A stretch of 26,038 nt of DNA from Candidatus Borrarchaeota archaeon (GTDB lineage: Archaea; Asgardarchaeota; Sifarchaeia; Borrarchaeales; Borrarchaeaceae). Each line of letters opens with the position of its first letter. Positions within the stretch are counted from its first letter, which is position 1. Of the stretch, positions 1-5,427 are shown piece by piece. The position numbers were made by a program, and so were the translations under genes. Location: contig JAEORY010000007.1 of the NCBI GenBank assembly GCA_016840645.1, positions 1-26,038 of the forward strand, read 5' to 3'. Below the pieces are notes generated by a model that saw only the letters and a list, made by a program, of their open reading frames with translations, was not told the DNA's origin and made no database searches.

Positions 1-1
1 T

Positions 2-535
2 AGTACAACTATTGATTTAGAACCTAACAAAAATGGTGCAAGAACATTAACCGTTAAAAATTGGAAAGGTTTAAGGTTATACATTAATTATGATTATCGC
101 ACAGAATATAATCCTAAGTCAAAATCTCTTGGCTGGATAGCTGTAGATGGTTCAGATTGGGATCTTAAAACGCAATATGTACCTGATGATGTGAAAATTC
201 AAGTAAAACAGATTAAAGAACAAACAAAACTACCAAAAATTACAGAGAAGACAAAAAAAACGCTTGGTAAAATAGAAATAATTGATTATGGGGATGGAAG
301 TGCAACAATTGCAGGAAGTCTTAAACATCATGGTTCTGCTCTTATGTACGAAGTAGAAGATACACTTGAAAAAAATAAATCCGATTGGATTAATAAAACA
401 CATCAATCATTTCCTTCGAAGAATATTTCTGAGGTGGAGAAAACCTTAGATAAATATTATGATGTAAAAATAGTTTCTCTTGAAGAATATAAAAAAGAAA
501 CAGAAAAAATGATTGCTGAAGAAGAAAAAAAGTAG
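2..535 (+). CDS. 3' end of a hypothetical protein, truncated by the window edge
   Basis: The reading frame is open from base 2 of the window to the TAA at 533-535, giving 177 visible residues, so the true start lies outside the window. A GTG at 191 would give 114 residues, but it has no ribosome binding site and the upstream frame reads like normal protein (NWKGLRLYINYDYR, LGWIAVDG). The C-terminal half is Lys/Glu-rich and soluble, ending in a charged helix. No signal peptide or membrane segment is visible. It converges on the minus-strand gene ending at 545, with only 9 bases between them. I do not recognise the family. Confidence 0.72.
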   Translation, partial: STTIDLEPNKNGARTLTVKNWKGLRLYINYDYRTEYNPKSKSLGWIAVDGSDWDLKTQYVPDDVKIQVKQIKEQTKLPKITEKTKKTLGKIEIIDYGDGSATIAGSLKHHGSALMYEVEDTLEKNKSDWINKTHQSFPSKNISEVEKTLDKYYDVKIVSLEEYKKETEKMIAEEEKK

Positions 536-544
536 GTTAAGAAA

Positions 545-748
545 TCAATAGATTTTGGTAACACTCTTTATTTTGTCATTGAGTTTTTCTTCAAGTTCTT
601 TCATCTCATCAACTGAATATGCAAGGCACTGAATTACTTGATCTGTTTCTATTACATGAACATATTCTCTCATACACTCTCTCAATTGTATGATCTCATC
701 AATAGTTAATGTCAGATTGTGTTTTTGTTCTACTTTTGTTGTAGTCAT
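545..748 (-). CDS. Small soluble hypothetical protein, last gene of a three-gene minus-strand operon
   Basis: This encodes 67 residues, mostly helical and charged, with no membrane segment. The ATG directly abuts the TAG of the upstream gene (749-751), and a strong site GGGGGTGAG lies within that gene's last codons, so translation is probably coupled. The middle (DEIIQLRECMREYVHV) looks like an amphipathic helix. The partner genes and shared promoter suggest a small regulatory or toxin-antitoxin-like cassette, but no toxin motif is visible. I do not recognise the family. Confidence 0.68.
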   Translation of the reverse strand: MTTTKVEQKHNLTLTIDEIIQLRECMREYVHVIETDQVIQCLAYSVDEMKELEEKLNDKIKSVTKIY

Positions 749-1036
749 CTATGTCTCACCCCCTTCCAAATCTTTGTAGATGTCTTCGAGTATCGAGAGC
801 ACGACACTCGAAATTATAAATGAATGTTTTTCTGGTAAGTCATACATGAACTCTTGCAAAATATCATGTATATGACCTACCTTCTCGACAAGAGAAAGTG
901 TGTTAAACTCTCTTTCATCAAGAAGACGATTAATTACAGATTCATAGGACTCACCGCCTATCTTGTGTTTTTCAAGGCGAGCGAGTGTTTGTTTGGTGAC
1001 GCGGTAACTTGTTAAATCGCTTGGCATAGAGATCAC
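749..1036 (-). CDS. VapB/RHH-like small protein, possible DNA-binding regulator
   Basis: This encodes 95 residues. Residues about 10-42 (SYRVTKQTLARLEKHK, then ESYESVINRLLDE) follow the pattern of archaeal antitoxins and ribbon-helix-helix-like proteins of the VapB/DUF7557 type: a short beta strand, 'T/S-x-x-T-x-x-x-L-x-x-x-K', a Gly-Glu-Ser turn, then a helix ending in NRLLDE. The C-terminal half is a hydrophobic-heptad helical region that could be a dimerisation or partner-binding part. The GTG start at 1036 overlaps the TGA of the upstream gene by 4 bases; an ATG at 1027 is an alternative. It is a candidate ligand for the phased boxes in the operon promoter. The family call comes from pattern recognition only. 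Confidence 0.62.
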   Translation of the reverse strand: MISMPSDLTSYRVTKQTLARLEKHKIGGESYESVINRLLDEREFNTLSLVEKVGHIHDILQEFMYDLPEKHSFIISSVVLSILEDIYKDLEGGET

Positions 1037-1308
1037 TGTGCTATTTTTTGCAGGTAGTTTTGTCGTTTTTCTTCGTTAATTTCATCAAGAATTTGTTCGT
1101 CAATGAGTTCACGTTCTAGCATTGAAACTATTTCAGGTAATTTCATGTGATATGTAAAAGGAGAACGTGGCTCAAATGCTTCATAGCGTAGAACTATAAC
1201 AGTTGAATTTGGTAGTTTTGTTTCATCCAGTTGTGGGATTCTATAATCTGCGCGTACTTGTCGCAACAATTCACGAATTTTTTGTTTTAATTCTTGAGTT
1301 TTGCTCAT
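1033..1308 (-). CDS. Hypothetical soluble protein, first gene of the minus-strand operon
   Basis: This encodes 91 residues from an ATG at 1308, with the binding site GAGGTG at 1316-1321. The N-terminal helix is basic (TQELKQKIRELLRQVRADYR), followed by a short mixed region with a beta-like VIVLRYEAF and a C-terminal acidic helix. There is no membrane segment. It overlaps the next gene by four bases, so the two are translationally coupled. The basic-then-acidic organisation would suit a small DNA-binding or partner-binding protein, but no named fold can be supported. Confidence 0.67.
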   Translation of the reverse strand: MSKTQELKQKIRELLRQVRADYRIPQLDETKLPNSTVIVLRYEAFEPRSPFTYHMKLPEIVSMLERELIDEQILDEINEEKRQNYLQKIAQ

Positions 1309-1327
1309 CTACATACACCTCTTTTTG

Positions 1328-1390
1328 TGTATATCATTAATTAATAGTATGTATATCAATGTATATAAACTTTGTGGTGAATGTATATAA
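1328..1390 (-). promoter_or_regulatory. Promoter with four phased TGTATAT(C/A)A boxes for the 1308-545 operon
   Basis: Read on the minus strand, a TATA box TTTATATAC lies at 1361-1369, about 53 bases before the ATG at 1308. This leaves a short leader with a ribosome binding site. On the plus strand, nine-base boxes TGTATATCA or TGTATATAA start at 1328, 1350, 1360 and 1382. The spacings are 22, 10 and 22, close to whole turns of the helix, and one box overlaps the TATA box. This fits cooperative binding of a repressor on one DNA face, possibly the VapB-like protein of the operon (inference). Confidence 0.55.
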
Positions 1391-1400
1391 TAATTAAAAC

Positions 1401-1455
1401 CATAATTACGCGCGCAAAAAAGTAATTATGTGCTACCCCACCCGAAAGGGTAGGG
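1401..1455. other. Two adjacent hairpins in the 1309-1598 intergenic gap
   Basis: A perfect 9-bp inverted repeat (CATAATTAC 1401-1409, GTAATTATG 1422-1430) has a loop containing CGCGCGC then an A-run. Directly after it, 1436-1455 folds as a GC hairpin with CCC/GGG stems around a GAAA tetraloop (1441-1450). A weaker inverted repeat (AGTATTT 1504-1510, AAATACT 1519-1525) follows. I see no gene in 1309-1598. The hairpins could belong to a small RNA, a leader or a terminator; the strand is not decided. Confidence 0.4.
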
Positions 1456-1598
1456 ACAAAACTATATCTTATTGATAGCATCTAGCAATGTTTTTTATAG
1501 CATAGTATTTAGAATCAAAAATACTTGAGAATTTTATCCGACAAAAATAGTCTAATTTTCGCTATCATGATGATTAAAAAAAGAGTCAAAAAACTGTT

Positions 1599-1796
1599 TT
1601 ACTCAAGTCTCCATTTTATACCCCAAATCACAGCGATACCTATACACGCACCTATTACCGCTATTATCGCTGGAGAAAGAGCAATTAAAGTATGTGGCAC
1701 AGTAAAATAGAGTATAACTATCAAAAAATTATAAATCACTAAAGTAACGATTGCAGCAAACACACCATATCCATAGGCCATTTTACACTCTTGCAT
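1599..1796 (-). CDS. Small two-TM membrane protein
   Basis: Two hydrophobic segments (YGVFAAIVTLVIYNFLIVIL and a second rich in Ile, Ala and Gly ending in IAVIWGIKW) are joined by a short loop. The start is set by GGAGGTGA at 1801-1808, four bases before the ATG at 1794-1796, giving 65 residues. A longer frame beginning with TTG at 1817 would place the binding site inside the coding region and is less likely. It follows the AbrB-like gene ending at 1820 and may be cotranscribed with it. No family is recognised. Confidence 0.6.
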   Translation of the reverse strand: MQECKMAYGYGVFAAIVTLVIYNFLIVILYFTVPHTLIALSPAIIAVIGACIGIAVIWGIKWRLE

Positions 1797-1819
1797 CAAA
1801 TCACCTCCATGAGTCAAAT

Positions 1820-2047
1820 TTATTTTTCATGCAGTAGTCCTTTTTCTAAACGCCCTTTAACTTCTAAGATCTCTTGGAGTAATTCTTCTTCAGTTTTAGG
1901 TGGTTCTATTAGAATATAATCTCCTGCCATTTTTAAATGAACTTTATCACCTTTCTTTAAATCATGTTTTTTAAGCCATTCCATAGGAATAGTGATACCA
2001 AAACTATCACCAATTTCAAACAATGGCCTTTCAGTTATACGAACCAA
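1820..2047 (-). CDS. AbrB/SpoVT-type DNA-binding regulator
   Basis: This is one AbrB-like swapped-hairpin domain: ERPLFEIGDSFGITIPMEWL, then KKGDKVHLKMAGDYILIEPP, followed by a short charged helix. AbrB-family proteins bind DNA as dimers and act as transition-state regulators or as antitoxins of toxin-antitoxin pairs. GGTGA lies four bases before a TTG at 2045-2047, so I start there (75 residues). The frame extends to another TTG at 2065 but without a binding site. It lies just downstream of the structured sequence 2075-2199 and may be read through from the AbrB-like gene at 2210-2401. No toxin partner is obvious; the small membrane protein at 1599-1796 is the only close neighbour. Confidence 0.78.
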   Translation of the reverse strand: MVRITERPLFEIGDSFGITIPMEWLKKHDLKKGDKVHLKMAGDYILIEPPKTEEELLQEILEVKGRLEKGLLHEK

Positions 2048-2074
2048 AATATCACCTCGAATCAATGTATATTT

Positions 2075-2199
2075 TCATGTAATTTCTGGTAGTAGTTAAG
2101 ACAAAGCGGGGCTTACATAACTTAAACCTACCCCACGCCGACCAGAGTTAATAACGGCGCTCTTTGTTTTTCCTTAACTAACTTTTACCAATTACATGA
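2075..2199. ncRNA. Candidate structured RNA or DNA element: three-way junction
   Basis: The outer stem pairs 2075-2084 (TCATGTAATT) with 2190-2199, GGTA 2088-2091 with 2186-2189, TAGTTAAG 2093-2100 with CTTAACTA 2173-2180, and ACAAAG 2101-2106 with CTTTGT 2162-2167. Inside are two GC-rich hairpins: GGGG 2108-2111 with CCCC 2131-2134, and CGCCG 2136-2140 with CGGCG 2155-2159. Only one or two unpaired bases remain at each branch point. The element fills the gap between two AbrB-like genes and contains no ORF. It could be a small RNA, a leader element for the gene at 2047, or a cruciform binding or replication site. Strand and function are open. Confidence 0.5.
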
Positions 2200-2209
2200 G
2201 ATTGTGCTT

Positions 2210-2401
2210 TTATTCCTCTTCAACTTTCTTGAAAAACAGGCCACCATCTTTTACTGTGACCTCTAATTTGTCTCCTTTACTAAGTTTTAATTTTCGTACA
2301 AGATGAATTGGAATAGTAACTGTATATTGAACATATTCTTGTTTGTTCCCATCATCATCATATCCCATGATTTTTGATAATTCTTGAACCGAAACTACCA
2401 T
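2210..2401 (-). CDS. AbrB/SpoVT-type DNA-binding regulator
   Basis: This encodes 63 residues. After a short N-terminus with the motif MGYDDDGNKQEYVQ comes the AbrB signature: a strand, TIPIHLVRKLKLSKGDKLEV, then a final strand GGLFFKKVEEE. The family binds DNA as dimers through the swapped hairpin, and autoregulation is common. The ATG at 2399-2401 has only a weak binding site (AAGG). The TATA box on the minus strand lies at about 2439-2447. The promoter is divergent from the zinc-ribbon gene cluster and holds three pairs of GAATAT-type boxes, making this protein the natural candidate to bind them (inference). Confidence 0.77.
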   Translation of the reverse strand: MVVSVQELSKIMGYDDDGNKQEYVQYTVTIPIHLVRKLKLSKGDKLEVTVKDGGLFFKKVEEE

Positions 2402-2414
2402 AAGCTACACAACC

Positions 2415-2528
2415 TTTGAATATTCTTTGAATATTAAACTATATAAACTTTGTGAATATGGTTTGAATATGGAAAGATTTATAAACTTCAACTGTGTATA
2501 TATTCTTGAATAGTAATTGAATATTCAA
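2415..2528. promoter_or_regulatory. Divergent promoter with three 11-bp-spaced pairs of GAATAT boxes
   Basis: The core hexamer GAATAT (usually preceded by TT) starts at 2418, 2429, 2454, 2465 and 2519, with GAATAG at 2508. They form three pairs, each exactly 11 bp apart. The minus-strand TATA box (2439-2447) lies between pairs one and two. The plus-strand TATA box TTTATAAA (2478-2485) lies between pairs two and three. Pair three overlaps the expected plus-strand transcription start. GAATATTC (2418-2425) and TTGAATATTCAA (2517-2528) are also palindromic. This layout suits coordinate control of both genes by one dimeric regulator. Confidence 0.6.
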
Positions 2529-2538
2529 GGTGAAAAAA

Positions 2539-2844
2539 ATGACAACAAACTTCAAATGTATTGAAGACTTCGAATGTCCTGATTGCAATTCAAAAGAAGA
2601 CATAGAAATTTTAGAACAATTCGAAGAGAACAAATATATAGTATATTGCAAGAAATGCAAGTTTAAATTCTTTGCGTATGTTAAAGAAGAAACAGAAGAA
2701 AAAGAGGGTGTAGATTGGGATGAGGTCTGGCATGAAGCAACAAAAGATCTGCCTGAATCCGAAAGAATAACACCTGAAAAAGCCCTTGATCGCGATGACA
2801 TCAGTGACATTCTTGGTTATGATGATAGAGATGATGAGTGGTGA
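2539..2844 (+). CDS. Zinc-ribbon-like acidic protein
   Basis: This encodes 101 residues from the ATG at 2539, set by GGTGA at 2529-2533. A GTG at 2530 in the same frame overlaps that site and is less likely. Residues 13-40 hold CPDC (C13, C16) and CKKC (C37, C40), a one-zinc ribbon. The rest is strongly acidic and ends in several Asp residues (SDILGYDDRDDEW). It is the first gene of a run of small acidic and cysteine-rich genes and its stop overlaps the binding site of the next. It may be an adaptor or nucleic-acid-associated protein, but no function can be assigned. Confidence 0.75.
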   Translation: MTTNFKCIEDFECPDCNSKEDIEILEQFEENKYIVYCKKCKFKFFAYVKEETEEKEGVDWDEVWHEATKDLPESERITPEKALDRDDISDILGYDDRDDEW

Positions 2845-2849
2845 AAAAA

Positions 2850-3050
2850 ATGGATGCAGAATATGTTATGAATCGCCTCTTAGATTTCAAGGATGTTTTT
2901 GAAGAATGGGAATGTTCAGGCAACAAAGAAGAATGTGCTAAATGCCCTTTCAATCAAGTGATTTATACTAATGCAGAGGATCTTGGACAAAGAACAATTT
3001 GTGATCTTCTGGTTGATATTTGCGGTGAAATAGATGAGGAGGAAGACTAA
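2850..3050 (+). CDS. Small cysteine-rich acidic protein
   Basis: This encodes 66 residues from the ATG at 2850, with GGTGA at 2840-2844 overlapping the stop codon of the upstream gene. A GTG at 2838 in the same frame is the alternative. Five cysteines lie at C22, C29, C32, C51 and C58, with C29-A-K-C32-P resembling a metal-binding knuckle. The flanking region is helical and acidic and ends in EEED. No membrane segment is visible. Structural zinc or disulphide bonding are both possible. I do not recognise the family. Confidence 0.7.
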   Translation: MDAEYVMNRLLDFKDVFEEWECSGNKEECAKCPFNQVIYTNAEDLGQRTICDLLVDICGEIDEEED

Positions 3051-3058
3051 TAACAACA

Positions 3059-3223
3059 ATGATGCCTTGTGATATATGCATTCAAGATTTGAAAGAAGGC
3101 GAAGAGGAAGTATGCGTTCCTGCCTATGAAGTTCTCACACCAGAAGGAGACGGGTTCTGGGTTTGTGAGGAACATGCTAAAACAATGACTTTAAAAGAAC
3201 TAAGAGATTTCTTAGAGTTGTAA
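3059..3223 (+). CDS. 54-residue zinc-finger-like microprotein
   Basis: An ATG at 3059 (a second in-frame ATG follows at 3062) opens a frame that closes with TAA at 3221-3223. Cys residues at 4 and 7 (PCDIC) and a C-terminal WVCEEHA (C36, H39) make a plausible C2CH treble-clef or knuckle site. A GGAGG lies about 16 bases upstream, inside the preceding gene's last codons. Codon use and spacing match its neighbours, and the gene fills an otherwise empty 200-base gap, which supports it as real. Confidence 0.65.
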   Translation: MMPCDICIQDLKEGEEEVCVPAYEVLTPEGDGFWVCEEHAKTMTLKELRDFLEL

Positions 3224-3250
3224 AAGAACTCTTTTACGAAGTGATGAAAA

Positions 3251-3655
3251 ATGAGTGATGAGGAAGATTGGGGAATGGAACCAAGCGAAGAGGAACTGAA
3301 AGAATTATTTGAAGAAGAACTTGAGCAAGCATTAAAAGTAACAGGTGTTTTCTATCGAGTTCAGTACCTTGGACTTGAAATTTTCGATTGGACATCAATC
3401 GCGGATAGTGAGCCGTATTCAGGATTTAAAGACGTGGCGATAGAAGATTGTATTGCAGCTTGTGATTCACTTGAAAACTTGATCTCTCAATTCATTGAAC
3501 CTACTCTGAAAGAAACAATGCGTTTATATGAGGAGACACCTGATGAATATGAAATTGTTGAATTCGAAGCAGAAGTTTGTAGAGAAATCGTAGATGGCTT
3601 CTTAGTGAAGCCAATAAAAGAATTACGACGATTTCCATTAACACCAGTAGTATAA
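3251..3655 (+). CDS. Acidic hypothetical protein
   Basis: This encodes 134 residues with a very acidic N-terminus (SDEEDWGMEPSEEELKELFE). A mixed region follows, then a helical part with two spaced cysteines (IEDCIAACDSLENL). The C-terminus is more basic (KPIKELRRFPLTP). The start at 3251 is supported by AAGTGATG at 3239-3246. No membrane segment or zinc site is visible. Such acidic small proteins are common in mobile-element cargo, where some mimic DNA or bind basic partners, but nothing specific supports that here. Confidence 0.7.
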   Translation: MSDEEDWGMEPSEEELKELFEEELEQALKVTGVFYRVQYLGLEIFDWTSIADSEPYSGFKDVAIEDCIAACDSLENLISQFIEPTLKETMRLYEETPDEYEIVEFEAEVCREIVDGFLVKPIKELRRFPLTPVV

Positions 3656-3686
3656 CATGAAAAGATTCATTGACGAAGTGATTAAA

Positions 3687-3914
3687 ATGAAATGGGTGAA
3701 ATTCAAAACAGATGTGGGATATAGATGGGAAAGCGTACCTTTAGGTTATGAGATTACAGTAGAATCTTTAGAAGCATTACCTCTTGATAAAGACGAACAT
3801 AAATTCATTATTGGATTTTATAAAGATGAAAAACAAATAGATCTTGAAACTGCTGAAACTTTAGATGATAGCATGCAAATTGTAGAAGAATTTATGGACC
3901 AACTGATTACATAA
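3687..3914 (+). CDS. Small acidic hypothetical protein
   Basis: This encodes 75 residues from the ATG at 3687. The upstream sequence (ACGAAGTGAT then ATG) closely copies the start region of the previous gene at 3236-3251, which is why I prefer it to the in-frame ATG at 3657, which has no binding site. The protein begins with a basic WVKFKTDVGYRW stretch, then becomes acidic (DLETAETLDDSMQIVEEFMDQL), and is likely alpha/beta with a C-terminal helix. No family is recognised. Confidence 0.65.
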   Translation: MKWVKFKTDVGYRWESVPLGYEITVESLEALPLDKDEHKFIIGFYKDEKQIDLETAETLDDSMQIVEEFMDQLIT

Positions 3915-3945
3915 AAGTGTCATTGCACGTAAAGGAAGTGAAAAT

Positions 3946-4203
3946 ATGGAATGTGATTATTGTGGTAGGGAAATAGATCCTTCATTAGAATGGGGAGATT
4001 CTAAGAGGTTTCTAGAAAAAGCATATTTCAAAGTTTTTACAAACACAAACTCTATGAATGAGGATGAAGAAATAATTCTTTGTTTTGAATGTGCAAAGAG
4101 TAAACCTCTAGAAGAACTCATTGATTTAATCTGTTGGGGATGGTACGAATCTCCTGAAAAAATAGTTAAGGGTAAATATTTAGATGGTACCCCTGCAAGA
4201 TAA
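3946..4203 (+). CDS. Zinc-finger-like small protein
   Basis: This encodes 85 residues with C3xxC6 (MECDYCGRE) and C46-F-E-C49, spaced like a treble-clef or Zn-ribbon with a long insert, then a helix PLEELIDLICWGW. The ATG at 3946 follows GGAAGTGA with 4-5 bases of spacing. The 31-base gap after the previous stop shows no separate promoter, so it is probably cotranscribed with its neighbours. The opening CDYCGREI resembles zinc motifs found in many phage and archaeal small proteins. Function unknown. Confidence 0.74.
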   Translation: MECDYCGREIDPSLEWGDSKRFLEKAYFKVFTNTNSMNEDEEIILCFECAKSKPLEELIDLICWGWYESPEKIVKGKYLDGTPAR

Positions 4204-4244
4204 ACTACATGAAATTGGTATTTGATTGGAGGTGAAATCTGAAA

Positions 4245-4349
4245 ATGATGATTTGTACAAATTGTTCGTATGCGAAAATATTCGCAGATGGACAACCATG
4301 CTCTGAATGTGGATGGACTCAGTTCAGATTTGAAAAAAGACGCAACTAA
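4245..4349 (+). CDS. 34-residue zinc-ribbon microprotein
   Basis: The consensus site GGAGGTGA (4228-4235) lies nine bases before two consecutive ATG codons (4245 and 4248). The frame ends with TAA at 4347-4349. The peptide contains CTNC (C4, C7) and CSEC (C19, C22) with a Gly-Trp after the second knuckle, a minimal rubredoxin-like or zinc-ribbon layout, and a basic tail (FEKRRN). Its stop codon overlaps the stop of the convergent gene by bases 4347-4348. The strong ribosome site and complete metal site argue that it is real. Confidence 0.72.
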   Translation: MMICTNCSYAKIFADGQPCSECGWTQFRFEKRRN

Positions 4350-4801
4350 AGGAAGCCACCATCTTCATCTATCATTTCTTCTTCATAAGCTTCCTTTTCA
4401 CTATTTGTTGCCTTCACATCAATTACCCATGTGTGTTCTTTTTTTGCAACATATTCTAAATAGTTAAGCTGATTTTGTACCGCATTTGAAGAGTTTCCAT
4501 ATCCTTCATTCCACACATCAAACGCTTTGAGTGTATGTTGGTGGCCATTTGCAAATTCAACATATATGAACTTCTTATCGGCGTTATTCTCAATTTCGTT
4601 AAGTGTTTGAGAATCTAGAATCTCTGATTTTAGAGATGCTTTTTTCTTCTTAGTACGTGTTTTAAATTTTCTTGGTGTAGTAGGTGTTCGTCTTCTAATT
4701 TTTTTAGGATTATATTTTCGTAAGTTACGGTTTCTATTTAACCAACCTTTTAGTGCAGCTCGTCTATGTCTTTCACGTTCACCATACCAACCTCGTGGCA
4801 A
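4346..4801 (-). CDS. Basic hypothetical protein with Arg/Lys-rich N-terminus
   Basis: This encodes 151 residues starting at TTG 4801, with GGTGA four bases upstream. The first 55 residues are extremely basic. They open with PRGWYGERERHRRAALKGW, a pattern I associate with small archaeal and mobile-element basic proteins, followed by repeated Arg/Lys (KKIRRRTPTTPRKFK). The C-terminal 90 residues look folded, with beta strands (KFIYVEFANGHQHTLKAFDV) and an acidic end. A nucleic-acid-binding role is likely from charge alone. Its TATA box, read as TATTTATATATG on the minus strand, lies about 30-40 bases upstream. It converges on the zinc-ribbon gene at 4245. Confidence 0.72.
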   Translation of the reverse strand: MPRGWYGERERHRRAALKGWLNRNRNLRKYNPKKIRRRTPTTPRKFKTRTKKKKASLKSEILDSQTLNEIENNADKKFIYVEFANGHQHTLKAFDVWNEGYGNSSNAVQNQLNYLEYVAKKEHTWVIDVKATNSEKEAYEEEMIDEDGGFL

Positions 4802-4826
4802 AACATCACCAAACTATAGTATGCAG

Positions 4827-4976
4827 TTGACATATATAAATAAATATACTGACTTCAAAGGTGTCAATCACGTCATTACTACTTTTTTTGACATATTCTT
4901 GTTAAATATATCTTAAAATGAATGTATTTTTGAGAGATACATTTAAATAAGACTTGTGCGCTATACACTTTATATA
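4827..4976. promoter_or_regulatory. Divergent promoter region with repeats, for genes at 4801 (-) and 5051 (+)
   Basis: No gene lies in 4802-5050. TTGACATAT occurs at 4827-4835 and 4888-4896, with the inverted hexamer TGTCAA at 4862-4867. The minus-strand TATA box overlaps the first copy. On the plus strand, TTTAAATA (4942-4949) and TTTATATA (4969-4976) are candidate TATA boxes. The first is flanked by a 7-bp palindrome (AATGTAT 4921-4927, ATACATT 4937-4943), a possible operator. Confidence 0.5.
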
Positions 4977-5050
4977 GACTTTTTAAAATAGATGCTACGC
5001 CCTCTTTTTTGGTGCGTCTGTGTTAGTGTATTTGCTTTTTCGGTGATTAT

Positions 5051-5404
5051 TTGACTGATAGAAATGGAGCAAGTCAGCATGTTGCGTATATTCAAAGGAA
5101 ATGGAATAAATTTGCAACAATAAATACTGATTTAGAACGTGAACTTAAAGAATGTGTTGAGGAGATCAAATTAAGTTCGCGTGAAAACCCTCATAGTTGC
5201 CTAAAAGCAGTAGATCAAGCCTTTCCAGATGCACTTGTACTTGAGGGACAAGTAATTTCGTGCACTGGGAATCGTGCTCATCTAAAAGAATATACCCCTC
5301 CCAATATTATTTCTTTAAAACGATCTATTTTAAGGAAACATGGGTTAATCCCTATGCGTGGTGGAAATAAACACATGGTGGGGAAGGTGCTCGTTATTTC
5401 CTAA
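5051..5404 (+). CDS. Hypothetical soluble protein
   Basis: This encodes 117 residues starting at TTG 5051, with GGTGAT at 5042-5047 at the same spacing as other UUG starts here. The N-terminal half looks helical (VAYIQRKWNKFATINTDLER). The C-terminal half is basic (SLKRSILRKHGLIPMRGGNK). It has no signal peptide or membrane segment. It stands alone between its own promoter and the promoter of the long membrane-protein run, so it could be a regulator of that run, but no DNA-binding fold is clear. Confidence 0.68.
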   Translation: MTDRNGASQHVAYIQRKWNKFATINTDLERELKECVEEIKLSSRENPHSCLKAVDQAFPDALVLEGQVISCTGNRAHLKEYTPPNIISLKRSILRKHGLIPMRGGNKHMVGKVLVIS

Positions 5405-5405
5405 C

Positions 5406-5413
5406 TATTTAAA
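5406..5413 (+). promoter_or_regulatory. TATA box of a probably leaderless transcript for the surface-protein operon
   Basis: TATTTAAA lies 22 bases before the ATG at 5428, which has no ribosome binding site in the intervening AT-rich bases. In archaea, transcription starts roughly 25 bases past the TATA box, so the message would begin at or next to the start codon. This is the first candidate promoter of the long plus-strand run. Confidence 0.5.
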
Positions 5414-5427
5414 CTAATTTTTAACGG

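Noticed and set aside
1525..1710. Plus-strand frame of 61 residues
   Set aside because: Antisense to the small membrane protein at 1599-1796, which has a strong ribosome site; the plus-strand frame has none.
2439..2810. Minus-strand Ser-rich frame of 123 residues
   Set aside because: Antisense to the zinc-ribbon gene at 2539 and running across the promoter repeats; composition is typical of a shadow frame and there is no binding site.
3957..4295. Minus-strand frame of 112 residues
   Set aside because: Antisense to the two zinc-finger genes at 3946 and 4245, both of which have good ribosome sites and intact cysteine motifs.
4980..5040. Possible tRNA or strong hairpin upstream of 5051
   Set aside because: GATGCTACGCC and GGTGCGTC pair only partly; no cloverleaf, T-loop or CCA-like end is present.
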